DNA of 64,000 nucleotides from Micromussa lordhowensis (Eukaryota > Cnidaria > Anthozoa > Scleractinia > Lobophylliidae), in contig OZ026597.1 of assembly GCA_964020085.1 (NCBI GenBank), positions 2,389,813 to 2,453,812 on the forward strand. The letters are read 5' to 3'. The notes under the pieces are model-generated. The model was not told where the DNA came from. It did not search any database and saw only the letters and a program-made list of their open reading frames with translations. Shown piece after piece: positions 40,390-52,377 of this stretch (positions are counted from its first letter, which is position 1; each line of letters starts with the position of its first letter). The position numbers were made by a program, and so were the translations under genes.

Positions 40390-42232
40390 TTGAGTTTGCG
40401 AGCAAATTTAACGGTAACTATATGCACATGAAATGGAGTTTTAATTCAGAGCGTAATGTTGCTTTGGAAAATGTTGTATGAGAAAAATGAAAGACCTTGC
40501 CTAAGTTATATAGTTTTTTCGAAGTCCGTTATTAAACGTTTTCCAAAACAAAACCACCTGCCCGGAATCAAGATCCGTACTTTGGAAGGTCTTCTCCTAT
40601 TGGATGCAAGCTACTAAAGCGCAGCTTAAGCCAAAAATGACATGGCTAGAGGTCTATATTCTCCGGTCAGCCAAGTTTTATGTCCTCTTTCTAAAAGGTG
40701 TTTTTACTCCTAGCTTGGTTCGACCAAAAAAAAAAGATTATAGGAAGACAGGGAAATTGAATGCCACACAAAAATGGAAAAAAAATTCTCGGAGTTCCCC
40801 CTATGGGGTCTGAACCATGCCTTTCCGAACCGAAGCTCGGAAATGTAGCCACTGCGCTACAGGGGGACTCCTTGAGTTTGCGAACAAATTTAACGGTACC
40901 TATATGCACATGAAATGGAGTTTTAATTCAGAGCGTAATGTTGCTTTGGAAAATGTTCTATGAGAAAAATGAAAGACCTTGCCTAAGTTATATAGTTTTT
41001 TCGAAGTCCGTTATTAAATGTTTCCCAAAACAAAACCACCTTCCCGGAATCAAGATCCGTACTTTGGCAGGTCTTCTCCTATTGAATGCAAGCCAATAAA
41101 GCGAAGCTTAAAGAAAAAATGACATGGCTAGAGGTCTATATTCTACCGTCAGCCAACTTTTATGTCCTCTTTCTAAAAGGTGTATTTACTCCTAGGTTGG
41201 TTGGACCAAAAAAAAAGATTATAGGAAGACAGGGAAATTGAATGGCACACAAAAATGGAAAAAAAATTCTCGGAGTTCCCCCTATGGGGTCTGAACCATG
41301 CTTTCCGAACCGAAGCTCGGAAATGTAGCCACTGCGCTACAGGGGGACTCCTTGAGTTTGCGAACAAATTTAACGGTACCTATATGCACATGAAATGGAG
41401 TTTTAATTCAGAGCGTAATGTTGCTTTGGAAAATGTTCTATGAGAAAAATGAAAGACCTTGCCTAAGTTATATAGTTTTTTCGAAGTCCGTTATTAAATG
41501 TTTCCCAAAACAAAACCACCTTCCCGGAATCAAGATCCGTATTTTGGCAGGTCTTCTCCTATTGAATGCAAGCCAATAAAGCGAAGCTTAAAGAAAAAAT
41601 GACATGGCTAGAGGTCTATATTCTACGGTCAGCCAACTTTTATGTCCTCTTTGTAAAAGGTGTATTTACTCCTAGCTTGGTTCGACCAAAAAAAAGATTA
41701 TAGGAAGACAGGGAAATTGAATGGCACACAAAAATGGAAAAAAAAATTCTCGGAGTTCCCCCTATGGGGTCTGAACCATGCCTTTCCGAACCGAAGCTCG
41801 GAAATGTAGCCACTGCGCTACAGGGGGACTCCTTGAGTTTGCGAGCAAATTTAACGGTACCTATATGCACATGAACTGGAGTTTTAATTCAGAGCGTAAT
41901 GTTGCTTTGGAAAATGTTGTATGAGAAAAAAGAAAGACCTTGCCTAAGTTATATAGTTTTTTCGAAGTCCATTATTAAATGTTTCCCAAAACAAAACCAC
42001 CTTCCCGGAATCTAGATCCGTACTTTGGCAGGTCTTCTCCTATTGGATGCAAGCTAATAAAGCGCAGCTTAAAGCAAAAATGACATGGCTAGAGGTCTAT
42101 ATTCTACGGTCAGCCAAGTTTTATGTCCTCTTTGTAAAAGGTGTATTTACTCCTAGCTTGGTTCGACCAAAAAAAAAGGTTATAGGAAGACAGGGAAATT
42201 GAATGCCACACAAAAATGGAAAAAAAATTCTC

Positions 42233-42313
42233 GCAGTTCCCCCTATGGGGTTTGAACCATGCCTTTCCGAACCGAAGCTCGGAAATGTAGCCACTGCGCT
42301 ACAGCGAGACTCC
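42233..42313 (-). ncRNA. Variant tRNA-like unit, second copy
   Basis: Carries the same base changes as the unit at 40309, at a distance of 1924 bp, which is four units. It is a segmental duplicate, not an independent variant. Confidence 0.5.
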
Positions 42314-45300
42314 TTGAGTTTGCGAGCAAATTTAACGGTAACTATATGCACATGAACTGGAGTTTTAATTCAGAGCGTAATGTTGCTTTGGAAAATGTTG
42401 TATGAGAAAAATGAAAGACCTTGCCTAAGTTATATAGTTTTTTCGAAGTCCGTTATTAAACGTTTTCCAAAACAAAACCACCTGCCCGGAATCAAGATCC
42501 GTACTTTGGAAGGTCTTCTCCTATTGGATGCAAGCTACTAAAGCGCAGCTTAAGCCAAAAATGACATGGCTAGAGGTCTATATTCTCCGGTCAGCCAAGT
42601 TTTATGTCCTCTTTCTAAAAGGTGTTTTTACTCCTAGCTTGGTTCGACCAAACAAAAAAGATTATAGGAAGACAGGGAAATTGAATGCCACACAAAAATG
42701 GAAAAAAAATTCTCGGAGTTCCCCCTATGGGGTCTGAACCATGCCTTTCCGAACCGAAGCTCGGAAATGTAGCCACTGCGCTACAGGGGGACTCCTTGAG
42801 TTTGCGAACAAATTTAACGGTACCTATATGCACATGAAATGGAGTTTTAATTCAGAGCGTAATGTTGCTTTGGAAAATGTTCTATGAGAAAAATGAAAGA
42901 CCTTGCCTAAGTTATATAGTTTTTTCGAAGTCCGTTATTAAATGTTTCCCAAAACAAAACCACCTTCCCGGAATCAAGATCCGTACTTTGGCAGGTCTTC
43001 TCCTATTGAATGCAAGCCAATAAAGCGAAGCTTAAAGAAAAAATGACATGGCTAGAGGTCTATATTCTACCGTCAGCCAACTTTTATGTCCTCTTTCTAA
43101 AAGGTGTATTTACTCCTAGGTTGGTTGGACCAAAAAAAAAGATTATAGGAAGACAGGGAAATTGAATGGCACACAAAAATGGAAAAAAAATTCTCGGAGT
43201 TCCCCCTATGGGGTCTGAACCATGCCTTTCCGAACCGAAGCTCGGAAATGTAGCCACTGCGCTACAGGGGGACTCCTTGAGTTTGCGAACAAATTTAACG
43301 GTACCTATATGCACATGAAATGGAGTTTTAATTCAGAGCGTAATGTTGCTTTGGAAAATGTTCTATGAGAAAAATGAAAGACCTTGCCTAAGTTATATAG
43401 TTTTTTCCAAGTCCGTTATTAAATGTTTCCCAAAACAAAACGACCTTCCCGGAATCAAGATCCGTACTTTGGCAGGTCTTCTCCTATTGAATGCAAGCCA
43501 ATAAAGCGAAGCTTAAAGAAAAAATGACATGGCTAGAGGTCTATATTCTACCGTCAGCCAACTTTTATGTCCTCTTTCTAAAAGGTGTATTTACTCCTAG
43601 GTTGGTTCGACCAAAAAAAAAGATTATAGGAAGACAGCGGGGAAATTGAATGGCACACAAAAATGGAAAAAAAATTCTTGGAGTTCCCCCTATGGGGTCT
43701 GAACCATGCCTTTCCGAACCGAAGCTCTGAAATGTAGCCACTGCGCTACTGGGGGACTCCTTGAGTTTGCGAGCAAATTTAACGGTCACTATATGCACAT
43801 GAAATGGAGTTTTAATTCAGAGGGTAATGTTGCTTTGGAAAATGTTGTATGAGAAAAATGAAAGACCTTGCCTAAGTTATATAGTTTTTTCGAAGTCCGT
43901 TATTAAATGTTTCCCAAAACAAAACCACCTGCCCGGAATCAAGATCCGTACTTTGGAAGGTCTTCTCCTATTGGATGCAAGCTAATAAAGCGCAGCTTAA
44001 GCCAAAAATGACATGGCTAGAGGTCTATATTCTCCGGTCAGCCAAGTTTTATGTCCTCTTTCTAAAAGGTGTTTTCACTCCTAGCTTGGTTCGACCAAAC
44101 AAAAAAGTTTATAGGAAGACAGGGAAATTGAATGCCACAGAAAAATGGAAAAAAAATTCTCGGAGTTCCCCCTATGGGGTCTGAACCATGCCTTTCCGAA
44201 CCGAAGCTCGGAAATGTAGCCACTGCGCTACAGGGGGAGTCCTTGAGTTTGCGAACAAATTTAACGGTACCTATATGCACATGAAATGGAGTTTTAATTC
44301 AGAGCGTAATGTTGCTTTGGAAAATGTTGTATGAGAAAAATGAAAGACCTTGCCTAAGTTATATAGTTTTTTCGAAGTCCGTTATTAAATGTTTCCCAAA
44401 ACAAAACCACCTTCCCGGAATCAAGATCCGTACTTTGGCAGGTCTTCTCCTATTGAATGCAAGCCAATAAAGCGAAGCTTAAAGAAAAAATGACATGGCT
44501 AGAGGTCTATATTCTACGGTCAGCCAACTTTTATGTCCTCTTTGTAAAAGGTGTATTTACTCCTAGCTTGGTTCGACCAAAAAAAAGATTATAGGAAGAC
44601 AGGGAAATTGAATGCCACACAAAAATGGAAAAAAAATTCTCGGAGTTCCCCCTATGGGGTCTGAACCATGCCTTTCCGAACCGAAGCTCGGAAATGTAGC
44701 CACGTACTTTGGCAGGTCTTCTCCTATTGGATGCAAGCTAATAAAGCGCAGCTGAAAGCAAAAATGACGTGGCTAGAGGTGGATATTTTACTTTCAGCCA
44801 AGTTTGATGTCCTCTTTCTAAAAGGTGTTTTTATTCCTAGCTTGGTTCGACGATAAAAAAACGATTATAGGAAGACAGGCAAATTGAATGCCTCACAAAT
44901 ATGGAAAAAAAATTCGCGGAGTTCCCCCTATGGGGCCTGAACCAAGCCTTTGCGAACCGAGGCTCAGTAATGTAGCCACTGCGCTACAGGGGGACTCGTA
45001 GAATTTGCGAGCAAATTTAACGGTACCTATATGCACATGAAATGGAGTTTTAATTCAGAGCGTAATGTTGCTTTCTATGAGAAAAACGAAAGACCTTGCC
45101 TAAGTTATGTAGTTTTTCGAAGTCCATTATTAGGTCTTTTATTAAGTTTGATGTCCTTTTTCTTAAACGTGTTTTTACTCCTTGCTTGGTTTAAGCAAAA
45201 AAAAAAGATTATAGGAAGAGAGGGAAACTGAATGCAACAGAAAGATCTAACAAGAAATACATGGAGTCCCCCTTTGAGGGCTGAACGCCATGCCCTTTGG

Positions 45301-45520
45301 AACCGAAGTTTGGAAATGTAACCATTGGCCTACAGGGAGACTCCTTGACTTGGGTAGCAAATTTAACAGTACCTATATGCACATGAAATGGATTTTCTAT
45401 TGAGAGCCTAATGTTGTTTTGGAAAATGTTCCATAAGAAAATTCCTTGCTGAAGTTATATCGGTTTTCTTAAGTGCATTGTTAAAAGTTTCCCAAACAAA
45501 ATGACCCTCCAATTGACTTT

Positions 45521-45681
45521 TTTCCAATTGTCCATAATGCACTCTGTTTGCCCCCCAAATTTTGCATAAACTATTGTTGTGAAATACTCTTGGGAGGTCT
45601 GCATATTCCCTAGAGCATTCTGCAACAATAGTTTATGCAAAATTTGGGGGACAAACAGAGTGCATTATGGACAATTGGAAA
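45521..45681. mobile_element. Fold-back element with 59-bp arms inside the eroded array end
   Basis: 45521-45579 ('tttccaattgtccataatgc', 'actctgtttgcc', 'gcataaactattgttg') is inverted at 45623-45681 with one mismatch. It interrupts a degenerate 481-bp unit. Confidence 0.8.
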
Positions 45682-45959
45682 ATAGAGAATTAAGATCCAT
45701 ACTTTGCGAGGTGTTCGCCTATTGGATGCAAGCTAATAAAGAGCAGATTAAAGGAAAAACGACATGGCTAGATGGGGATGTTGTACGGTCAGACAGCTTT
45801 GATGTCCTTTTTCTATAAGGTCATTTTACTTGTAGCTTGGTTCGACCAACAAAAAAGGTTATACGAAGAGAGATAAATTGAAAGCAACACAAATATGTCA
45901 AAAAAATGCGGGTTCTCCCTCTGAGGGCTGAACGCCAGACCTTGCTCAAGTACAAACAA

Positions 45960-46496
45960 AATGACCTTCTAAGTACTGTACCTATCTCGCTTGACCGCTA
46001 ACTAATCAGAGCGCAGTACATATAATTTGCATCTCATTAAAATGGCTTTCGACCAATGAGAGAGCCGGATTTTATTTATGTAGTTAAATTTGTGACGCAG
46101 GCATTTTGAAGTGTATGAGAGCTAATCAGAAGCCTTGTAAAAGATTCGAGATGGCAGTGAGGAAGAATCACACCAGGTCCCTGAGGCAAGGCGTGACCTT
46201 TGTTTGGCCGAAAAGCGCTACTACCATCATTGTTACTAAGATCAATACAAAAATGGACTGTTTTGCACGAAAACGAAATTATCTTAAGTCCTTGCGTGAA
46301 TATGTTAAGTCCCTAGGGGCATACCTCTTTAAAAGGAATCACTCGGTTCCAATATCGCGGAGGAAACGCTATTTCGTTAAGAGACGCTAAGTTCGTGCAG
46401 AGAAGGAATCATAACCTAAACGTAAGGATTGCGAACGGGAAAGGACTACAAGAACTGTAAGCAGAATTATAACATATTTTCAGTTTGTATTAGTTT
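45960..46496. other. Flank of the tandem array
   Basis: A 94-codon open frame (46106-46390) is lysine/arginine-rich but has no recognisable domain or conserved neighbours. It is not called as a gene. Confidence 0.35.
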
Positions 46497-46630
46497 AAGG
46501 CGGGGGTAAACATGAATAGGCGTGAAATTTGAAGTGATATAAAAAAGGAAATTGTTAGGATTAAGATGGTTTGAAAACACTACCAGACAGTTGACTCCCG
46601 CAAAAGAGAGCCCCAGGTTGCTAGAGGACT
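46497..46630. repeat. Dispersed repeat E, copy 2
   Basis: Near-identical to 27210-27355 ('aaggcgggggtaaacatgaa', 'gagccccaggttgctag'). Confidence 0.75.
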
Positions 46631-47054
46631 GTTTGGTATCCGTCTACCAATTCTTCACTTCAAATTTCAATTTTCCAAATCCATCAAATCTTCAACATTT
46701 CACATTTTTCTCAATTTAACCTATCCTTTGAGAAAAATATCTCTTTCCCAAAATGCCCAACATCACCCAAAAATTTACACAAAACCGCCAAACAGTGGTT
46801 AATGAGATAAGCAGAGAGATTTAGTGTCGCTTGAAACGTGACCGAGATATTGGCAGAAAAGCCGTGTTAAGCGACCTCAAAACAGCTTTCACGTGTACCC
46901 CCGCCTTCTGGTCAATTACGACAATTACAGCACAAAGCCTTAAAGTAATTGTAATTTGTTTCTTCCAGTTTGACTATATACTTCTAGACAGAAGGAGTGT
47001 AGAAATAAATCCTCATATTTCCCAGCTGTTGTGGTCTGATTCAAGTGCAAAACA
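46631..47054. other. No gene seen
   Basis: AT-rich flank between repeat E and the 205-bp tandem units. Confidence 0.4.
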
Positions 47055-47690
47055 TCGATAAACAGATATTTACGGTGTCCTACTCACAAACAACATAAGT
47101 TCAGACGGTCTGCCACCATCTTAATTACTGAGTGAGTTGTGCCCGAGGTCTGACTATATGGAGCCTGTTCCAAAGCATCATGGGACTATGGCCTCATCGG
47201 TATCCAATCAGAATGAATTTAAAGTACTGGTTTCTCCCCAGTCTCCCTTCCTCAAAGCACATCGATAATCAATCATTAAACAAATACCTACAGTGTCCTG
47301 CCCTTTAACAACACAAGTCCACACTGTCTGCCGCCATCTTAAAGATTAAGTGAGTTGGGCCCGAGGTCTGACTATAGAGAGACTTTCCCAAAGCATCATG
47401 GGGCGATGACCTCAGCAGTATCCAATCAGCAATCAGAATGAATTAGATATACTGGCTCCTGCCCTACCCTCTTTTAAAGCGCATCGATAATCAATGAATA
47501 AACAGATACTTGCAGTGTTCTGCCCCTAAACAACAATAGTCGACACGGTCTGCCACCATCTGAGTGAGTGAGTGGGGTCCGAAGTCTGACTATAGCGAGG
47601 CTGTCCCAACGCATTATGGGCTGATGACCTCATCGGTATGCAATCAGAGGAAAAAAATCAACATAAATTAAAAATACTTACAGTCGGGCT
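47055..47690. repeat. Three tandem units of about 205-221 bp
   Basis: Units start at 47055, 47263 and 47484 with 'cgata(a/atcaa)'. Each contains 'gtctgcc.ccatct', 'ccgaggtctgactata', 'gcatcatggg' and 'ccaatcagaatgaat'. No open frame is shared. Confidence 0.8.
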
Positions 47691-47984
47691 TCCCCAGTCC
47701 CCCTCTCTTATTGAGAGCATTAAACCCTGCAATCTTTGCGTGATGGGGCACTACCTAGGGACTGGTTATCCCAGATCGTATTGAAAATATCCCTGACCAC
47801 GCAGAAACCACAGGGTGGGTATCATCAAGGTGCCACCTCGATTCTTTGTCGCCGGGACCTATATACAAACTATAACAACAACAAGCCTATTAACAAAGTG
47901 TATAAATAACAATAAAATTATTTACAGAAACTGATTACATAGAGCCATCAGAGTGTTCACATTCTCCATGTTCACCTCGTCAAA

Positions 47985-50900
47985 TGTTTAGGTGTAGCCG
48001 TAAGGATATTACATGAACGTGAAGGGATCCACCACACGCTTGTCGAAAACAAGGCCGTACTGTTTAGTACGAGGTCCCACTATGAGGCATTTGATGGCAG
48101 GATGACGATTGAAGAAATGTGGGTTGACGACATTGATGTTCCGTCGCTCGCCATTCTCTAGGGGGTCGAGGATCTCTTACATTCTGTCTCATGACTTGGT
48201 AGATTATAACTGCTAGGACCCTAGGATAGATTAACTGCTAGGACCCTCGGATGTCCAGGGTGAAGCCTCGCACCTTACAGCAGACCTTGTCATTGGAGGT
48301 CGTGTAGCGGTAAGTTTTAGGACCCCCAGACACGAATTCGGTGATGTAACTATCGTTCTTTAGTTATGACCGATGAACTAGAGAATGGTAGTTACATCAC
48401 CGAATTCGTGTCTGGGGGTCCAAGAAGTCGCCCAGAGGGATGTCGGGTTGACCAGGCTTCCAACGGTAGACTCACGGAATCCGTGTCAAAGTAGAGGGCT
48501 TGCTGACCCAACTTCTCCAATGACTCATATAGTTTGAAGCTGGCCCACCAGGTGGTGAAGGCGTCCACAAAGATGTTTCTTTTTCCACTGTCAAGTTGAT
48601 TTTATTTGATGTTCGAGTAAACGATTTCGAATTTATCTTCAGTACAAATGCGAATGGAGTGAATGCGATGTAGAGGGTCTGAGATGACTTGGAAAAGAGT
48701 GGCAGAGTTGTTGATGGCTAACTTGAAGGGTTTATTAACGTTGTCTCCAAACTTTCCCCAGAAGGAGTTCGGTAGCTTTCCTTCCGTGGTTCTTGCTGAC
48801 CATTGTTGCTGACCTTATGTACTGCTGTTTTTGGTCTTCTGTCTGAGCCCAACCAGGGTACCCCGCCGACTCTTGCTTGATCTTCAGCCATTTGTTCACC
48901 TAATTGGCGAAGAGACCGATCTTACGTTGCTTTTTTGGAAAATGCCAGACTACGTGGATGGTGACCCAATCTCGATGGCGTTTTGGAGTTCTGGGGTGCA
49001 CCAGGTACCACGCAGCTGGCGTTCCCCTTTGTTTGACTTGTCGTGAATCGGTTTACTCACCTTTTCTTCCACACAGGAACATCAGAGTGGCATCACCAGT
49101 TTACCGTTGTGTCAATACGGAAGGATGGGGTGGTATTATGTCCACTTTGGCCACGCCAATGGTAAATATTCTGGACGTTAGGACGCGTAATGACTTCTGG
49201 ATGACCAATGGGGTATTCACCATTCTTATTGACCTACGGATAAAGCGACGTGACGTCCACGTATTTTATTTTCTCCCCGACGGATTTCTCTGCCTTCTGA
49301 TACAGAGTGCCCGCGTCGGTTGGTCCTCCAAAGAAGGCACTTCGGGGTACTAGGGGGTCCACAATCTCCAGAATGGTCAAGTCGGCGTCGGACTTGACCT
49401 GTCGGTCCCACTCACACCCCCAGATGGTGATGACACTGTACCTCTCTCGGAAGAGGATGTTACTCTTGGCAATGGTCGCCTCGTACATTTCTTGAAAGGT
49501 GTGGTCTGGGTTAAGCTTGGGATATTTCTGGCGGTCCGGAAAACACTTTGGGCATCCGTGTCAGAGGCAACCGGGGAATTCGTAGACGGTTTTGTTCAGC
49601 TCAGCGTGACCATCGACAATGTAAGGTTGAGCTGGAGTAAATACCTTCACTTCTCCGCCACTACCCGCGTAGCGAATGCGGCCAGCCATTGGCTCTCCGG
49701 TCGAAAAATTGGGGGCGTTCATGCACTCTCAAACGGTACTCTTGCCACGCCAACCACTTGAAAGCATTGAGTGACTGATTGGTAAAAGCACCGTCCTAGC
49801 CACGAGAAGGTTCCACAGCAATGGTTTTTTTGGGAAGCAACATCTTTCTCCAGTACCGATTGCAGGCTGAGGCGATCGCTGCACATTGCTCCATGGGTTA
49901 TTTTCGGCATAACCCTCGAACTCTGCCTTGAGAAGTTTCACATCTGACTCGCAGTATGCCTCCATTTCCCAGTAGCGAAGGTTGAAGATGGTGTTGTCAG
50001 CGTACCACCGTTCGAACTCTACCTTTTTCTTGGCTGTCATCTCCTTTGGGTCGTATTTGTCTGTGGGAGACATGGGTCCCTCATAAACGTGATTCTCCAA
50101 CGTGTTGAAGAGACGAGGAAAGAAACCTTTGGAAAGCTCGGTGAGGCCAGAGGCAGCAGAAAAACGCAGAGAGAGGGAAAGGTAGAAAGGAGAATGAGTC
50201 GATGAACTTGAGGTTTCCAGAGACCAACAACAGGAATTTGGTCCCCACACAGATCTGGTCTTTTACTTCCCGATGAGTGGCGTAAAGATCTTGGAGTACG
50301 AACATGCCATCGTAGCCCTTAAAGTTGTGAAAGACCACAATGACACGTCGCTCGTCGCCTTACTCGTCGATTGTGAGACAGTCCAGATGCTCAAACATGG
50401 ACTCTACGCAGTCTTCGCCATAGAGGAGATGATGTCCTCGCTTTCTTCATCTTCTAGACAGAGGAGAATGGGTGTTTTTACGACTTCCTCGTCCGAGATA
50501 GCCTCGAAGTTAACGAACACAAAGAGAGGAGGATACTCTATCCACATGTCACCATCTTCATTAACGCGGTCCACGGTTCGCGATCACACCTCGGCAGCTG
50601 GTCAGTTATGGGTTTGGGCATGTTGTCACATGGGTTCACTGGCCGGATGAAGCATTGGTGTTTGGCCAAATCCACCTGCTTGTCACAGAAGGGGCATTCT
50701 CCCCGGCCACACTTGTGAGTGTATTTCTTTGATGGTCTTCCACTTTTTGTATTCTTCTTTGCACTGCCAGGCTCATACACGTTGTGAGGTCGGGGCAAAT
50801 GTCACGCTCACAAGACCTACACAACTGACCTTGGCATGGATGACTGTCGATGTTTTCTACATTTTACTCCCGGTTACAGTTGTGGCAAAAGTAAGATAAC

Positions 50901-51886
50901 GACAAGATCCCCCGTACGGATTGCAGCCATGGTAATGGTCATCCACTTTGATAAGTAAAATCCGTTTGTGCGAGGGAGTCCGGCCGCAAAAGATAATGGA
51001 ATTTTGTTTATCCGCTGCCAAGACTTTACTGTGGTAACCGGGTAAGGCGTCTTGGAATTTCTGCGGTTTTTTAAGGGCGCAAGGTCTTTCAGGCACACCA
51101 GCCAAACGATGAAGCTCTTTGGCCCTTTTCTCCTGGATGGGACGACCCATCCTGAGATTTTTGTGGTTTGGACCATGGTGTCCTTTATCGATCCGTTCCT
51201 GCATGCTGACAATGGCACGCGCACAACATAGTTGGTCCCTCTTTCTGATCACCACCACTGATTTCTTGCGGGCCAACAAGGTCTCCACGGCTTCCCTCCC
51301 AGGACATTGCTTTTTCCCATGACCACTTCCGAGACCAGGCGTATGGATGATAGCTGTCTCCATAGTCTTCAACTTCTGAGTCATGTATCGAGGCGTTCGC
51401 GTCCCTCCTCAAACTCCCTCACCGTGAAGGTGGAATGCATGGGTGAATACATCAGTATGCATGACAAAATGCAGAGTGGAGTATGGAGTTAGAGACTGGT
51501 CGGCCTCGAGTTGTCGCTCGCTGGTGAAACAGGAGGGCCTCGGTGACCTCTTGTCCCAAGTCATCGTTGAGTGTGGCATCCCGGTGTTGCTGGATACGTG
51601 CCTCAAAACGTTGTTTGTGGAGGACGTTCCTCCAGTTCCGTCTAGCACTCACAGGGCAAAGCTGGAAGTCCATCAACGGGGTGTTTCCTCTACCAAACAT
51701 AACTCCTTCCTGAGACGAGGGTCTGTCCAAAGACGCGCTATCGTTATCCAAGAAGGCCTCGTCGAAGCTCCGTTTGGTTCCTACGGGAACCGGCTTTTGC
51801 CCCAGGGAACTTCGACGGGGTACGATGGCAAGGGGAAGCGATCGCCGAGGGGATAGAGATCGACTTCGGCGTGAAAAAGGGAACAT
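47985..51886 (-). pseudogene. Protein-primed type B DNA polymerase of a Polinton/adintovirus-like element (broken)
   Basis: The replicative polymerase of Polinton/Maverick-type elements. On the minus strand the order of motifs is right. A basic N-terminal region (51886-51450) comes first, then 'LCCARAIVSMQERID' (near 51220), then a Cys/His zinc-finger-like segment (CPFCDK, near 50690). The exonuclease follows: 'HNFKGYDGMF' near 50320 and 'YCESDVKLLK' near 49940. Next are palm motif A (DVTSLYP, 49234-49260), motif B (LPNSFWGKFG, about 48750-48780), motif C (YFDTDS, about 48483-48500) and a C-terminal KQYGLVFDKRVVDP near 48030 with PYGY just after an in-frame TAA. The frame changes many times and internal stops are present, so it is dead. 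It sits in a host chromosome without integrase, ATPase or capsid genes nearby; the element is truncated. Confidence 0.85.
48321..48420. repeat. Perfect 32-bp inverted duplication inside the polymerase
   Basis: 48321-48352 is the exact inverse of 48389-48420. The left-hand arm in coordinates reads the expected coding sequence on the minus strand ('YITEFVSGG'), so the other arm looks like an inverted copy of it inserted a few codons earlier in the gene. Confidence 0.8.
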
Positions 51887-52059
51887 GACTGTCTACCAAC
51901 TAGGAATGAAATGGCCCAATAATACACATGCACGACTTATCTGACCTAGCTGATGTCATATCTGACCAATTAGTGTATCACGTTCATCAACGTATGTAGT
52001 ATCAAGCACGTGGTACTATAGCATGATGGAATATTCTGAATCAAAAGTACAGGGGCAAC

Positions 52060-52180
52060 ACATTCAATAACAAAAAAATAAAAAATAGAAAATAAAAATA
52101 GATAAAATTACAAAATGATAAAAAAATAAGAAAACAATAAAATCAAATAAGAAAAACAATTAAGAAAAAAATTCATTGCC
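52060..52180. repeat. A-rich simple sequence
   Basis: About 110 bases of 'aaaaataaaaaatagaaaat'-type sequence, next to a SINE-like element. Confidence 0.7.
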
Positions 52181-52221
52181 TCTGGGGCCACAACTCAACA
52201 TTTTCACCACTAGACCATTGA

Positions 52222-52322
52222 AGCTATGAAGACATAGTTGGTCATCGCAGTTATATACACAACTTGCACCCATGACCTCTGCGATACCGGTGCAGTGCTC
52301 TACCAACTGAGCTATCAAGCCA
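52222..52322 (-). mobile_element. tRNA-derived SINE
   Basis: Minus strand: 'ggcttgatagctcagttggt' with 'agagc' gives a near-perfect tRNA 5' half and A-box. The B-box is GGGTGCAAG, one base off consensus. The 3' end continues into 'ttgtgtatataactgc' instead of an acceptor stem, so this is a SINE head and not a tRNA gene. Confidence 0.75.
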
Positions 52323-52377
52323 ACAGGGAGCTGGTCACATTGTTAGCTTGCATGCAATGTACCCATAGATGGTGAAG

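Larger units (their letters stand above)
37390..45960. repeat. Tandem array with 481-bp period, about 19 units
   Basis: The conserved 'ggagttccccctatgggg' mark (or its variant) begins at 37436, 37918, 38402, 38883, 39348, 39830, 40309, 40791, 41272, 41752, 42233, 42715, 43196, 43680, 44162, 44642, 44918, 45263 and about 45908. Spacing is 479-484 bp except one 465-bp unit and the shortened, eroded units after 44642. Units 3-16 are nearly identical; the first and last ones are much diverged, as expected if unequal exchange homogenises the middle. Each unit holds a tRNA-like hairpin on the minus strand. Recurring 60-76 codon open frames on both strands are by-products of the repeat: they shift between units and have no domain. 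Confidence 0.95.

Noticed and set aside
37806..44280. Recurrent 60-76 codon open frames on both strands of the 481-bp array (for example one beginning MHIGTVKFARKLKESP)
   Set aside because: They follow from the high identity of the repeat, are cut off at different points in different units, overlap on both strands and show no domain or preference for silent changes.
37390..45960. CRISPR array
   Set aside because: The period is 481 bp with near-identical full units, not short repeats with unique spacers, and the window is eukaryotic.
46106..46390. 94-codon basic open frame
   Set aside because: Lys/Arg-rich, but no domain, no splice context and no conserved neighbour; chance is the simpler reading.
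52255..52325. Functional tRNA gene
   Set aside because: The 5' half is tRNA-like, but the B-box has a change and there is no acceptor 3' half; it runs into a SINE tail.
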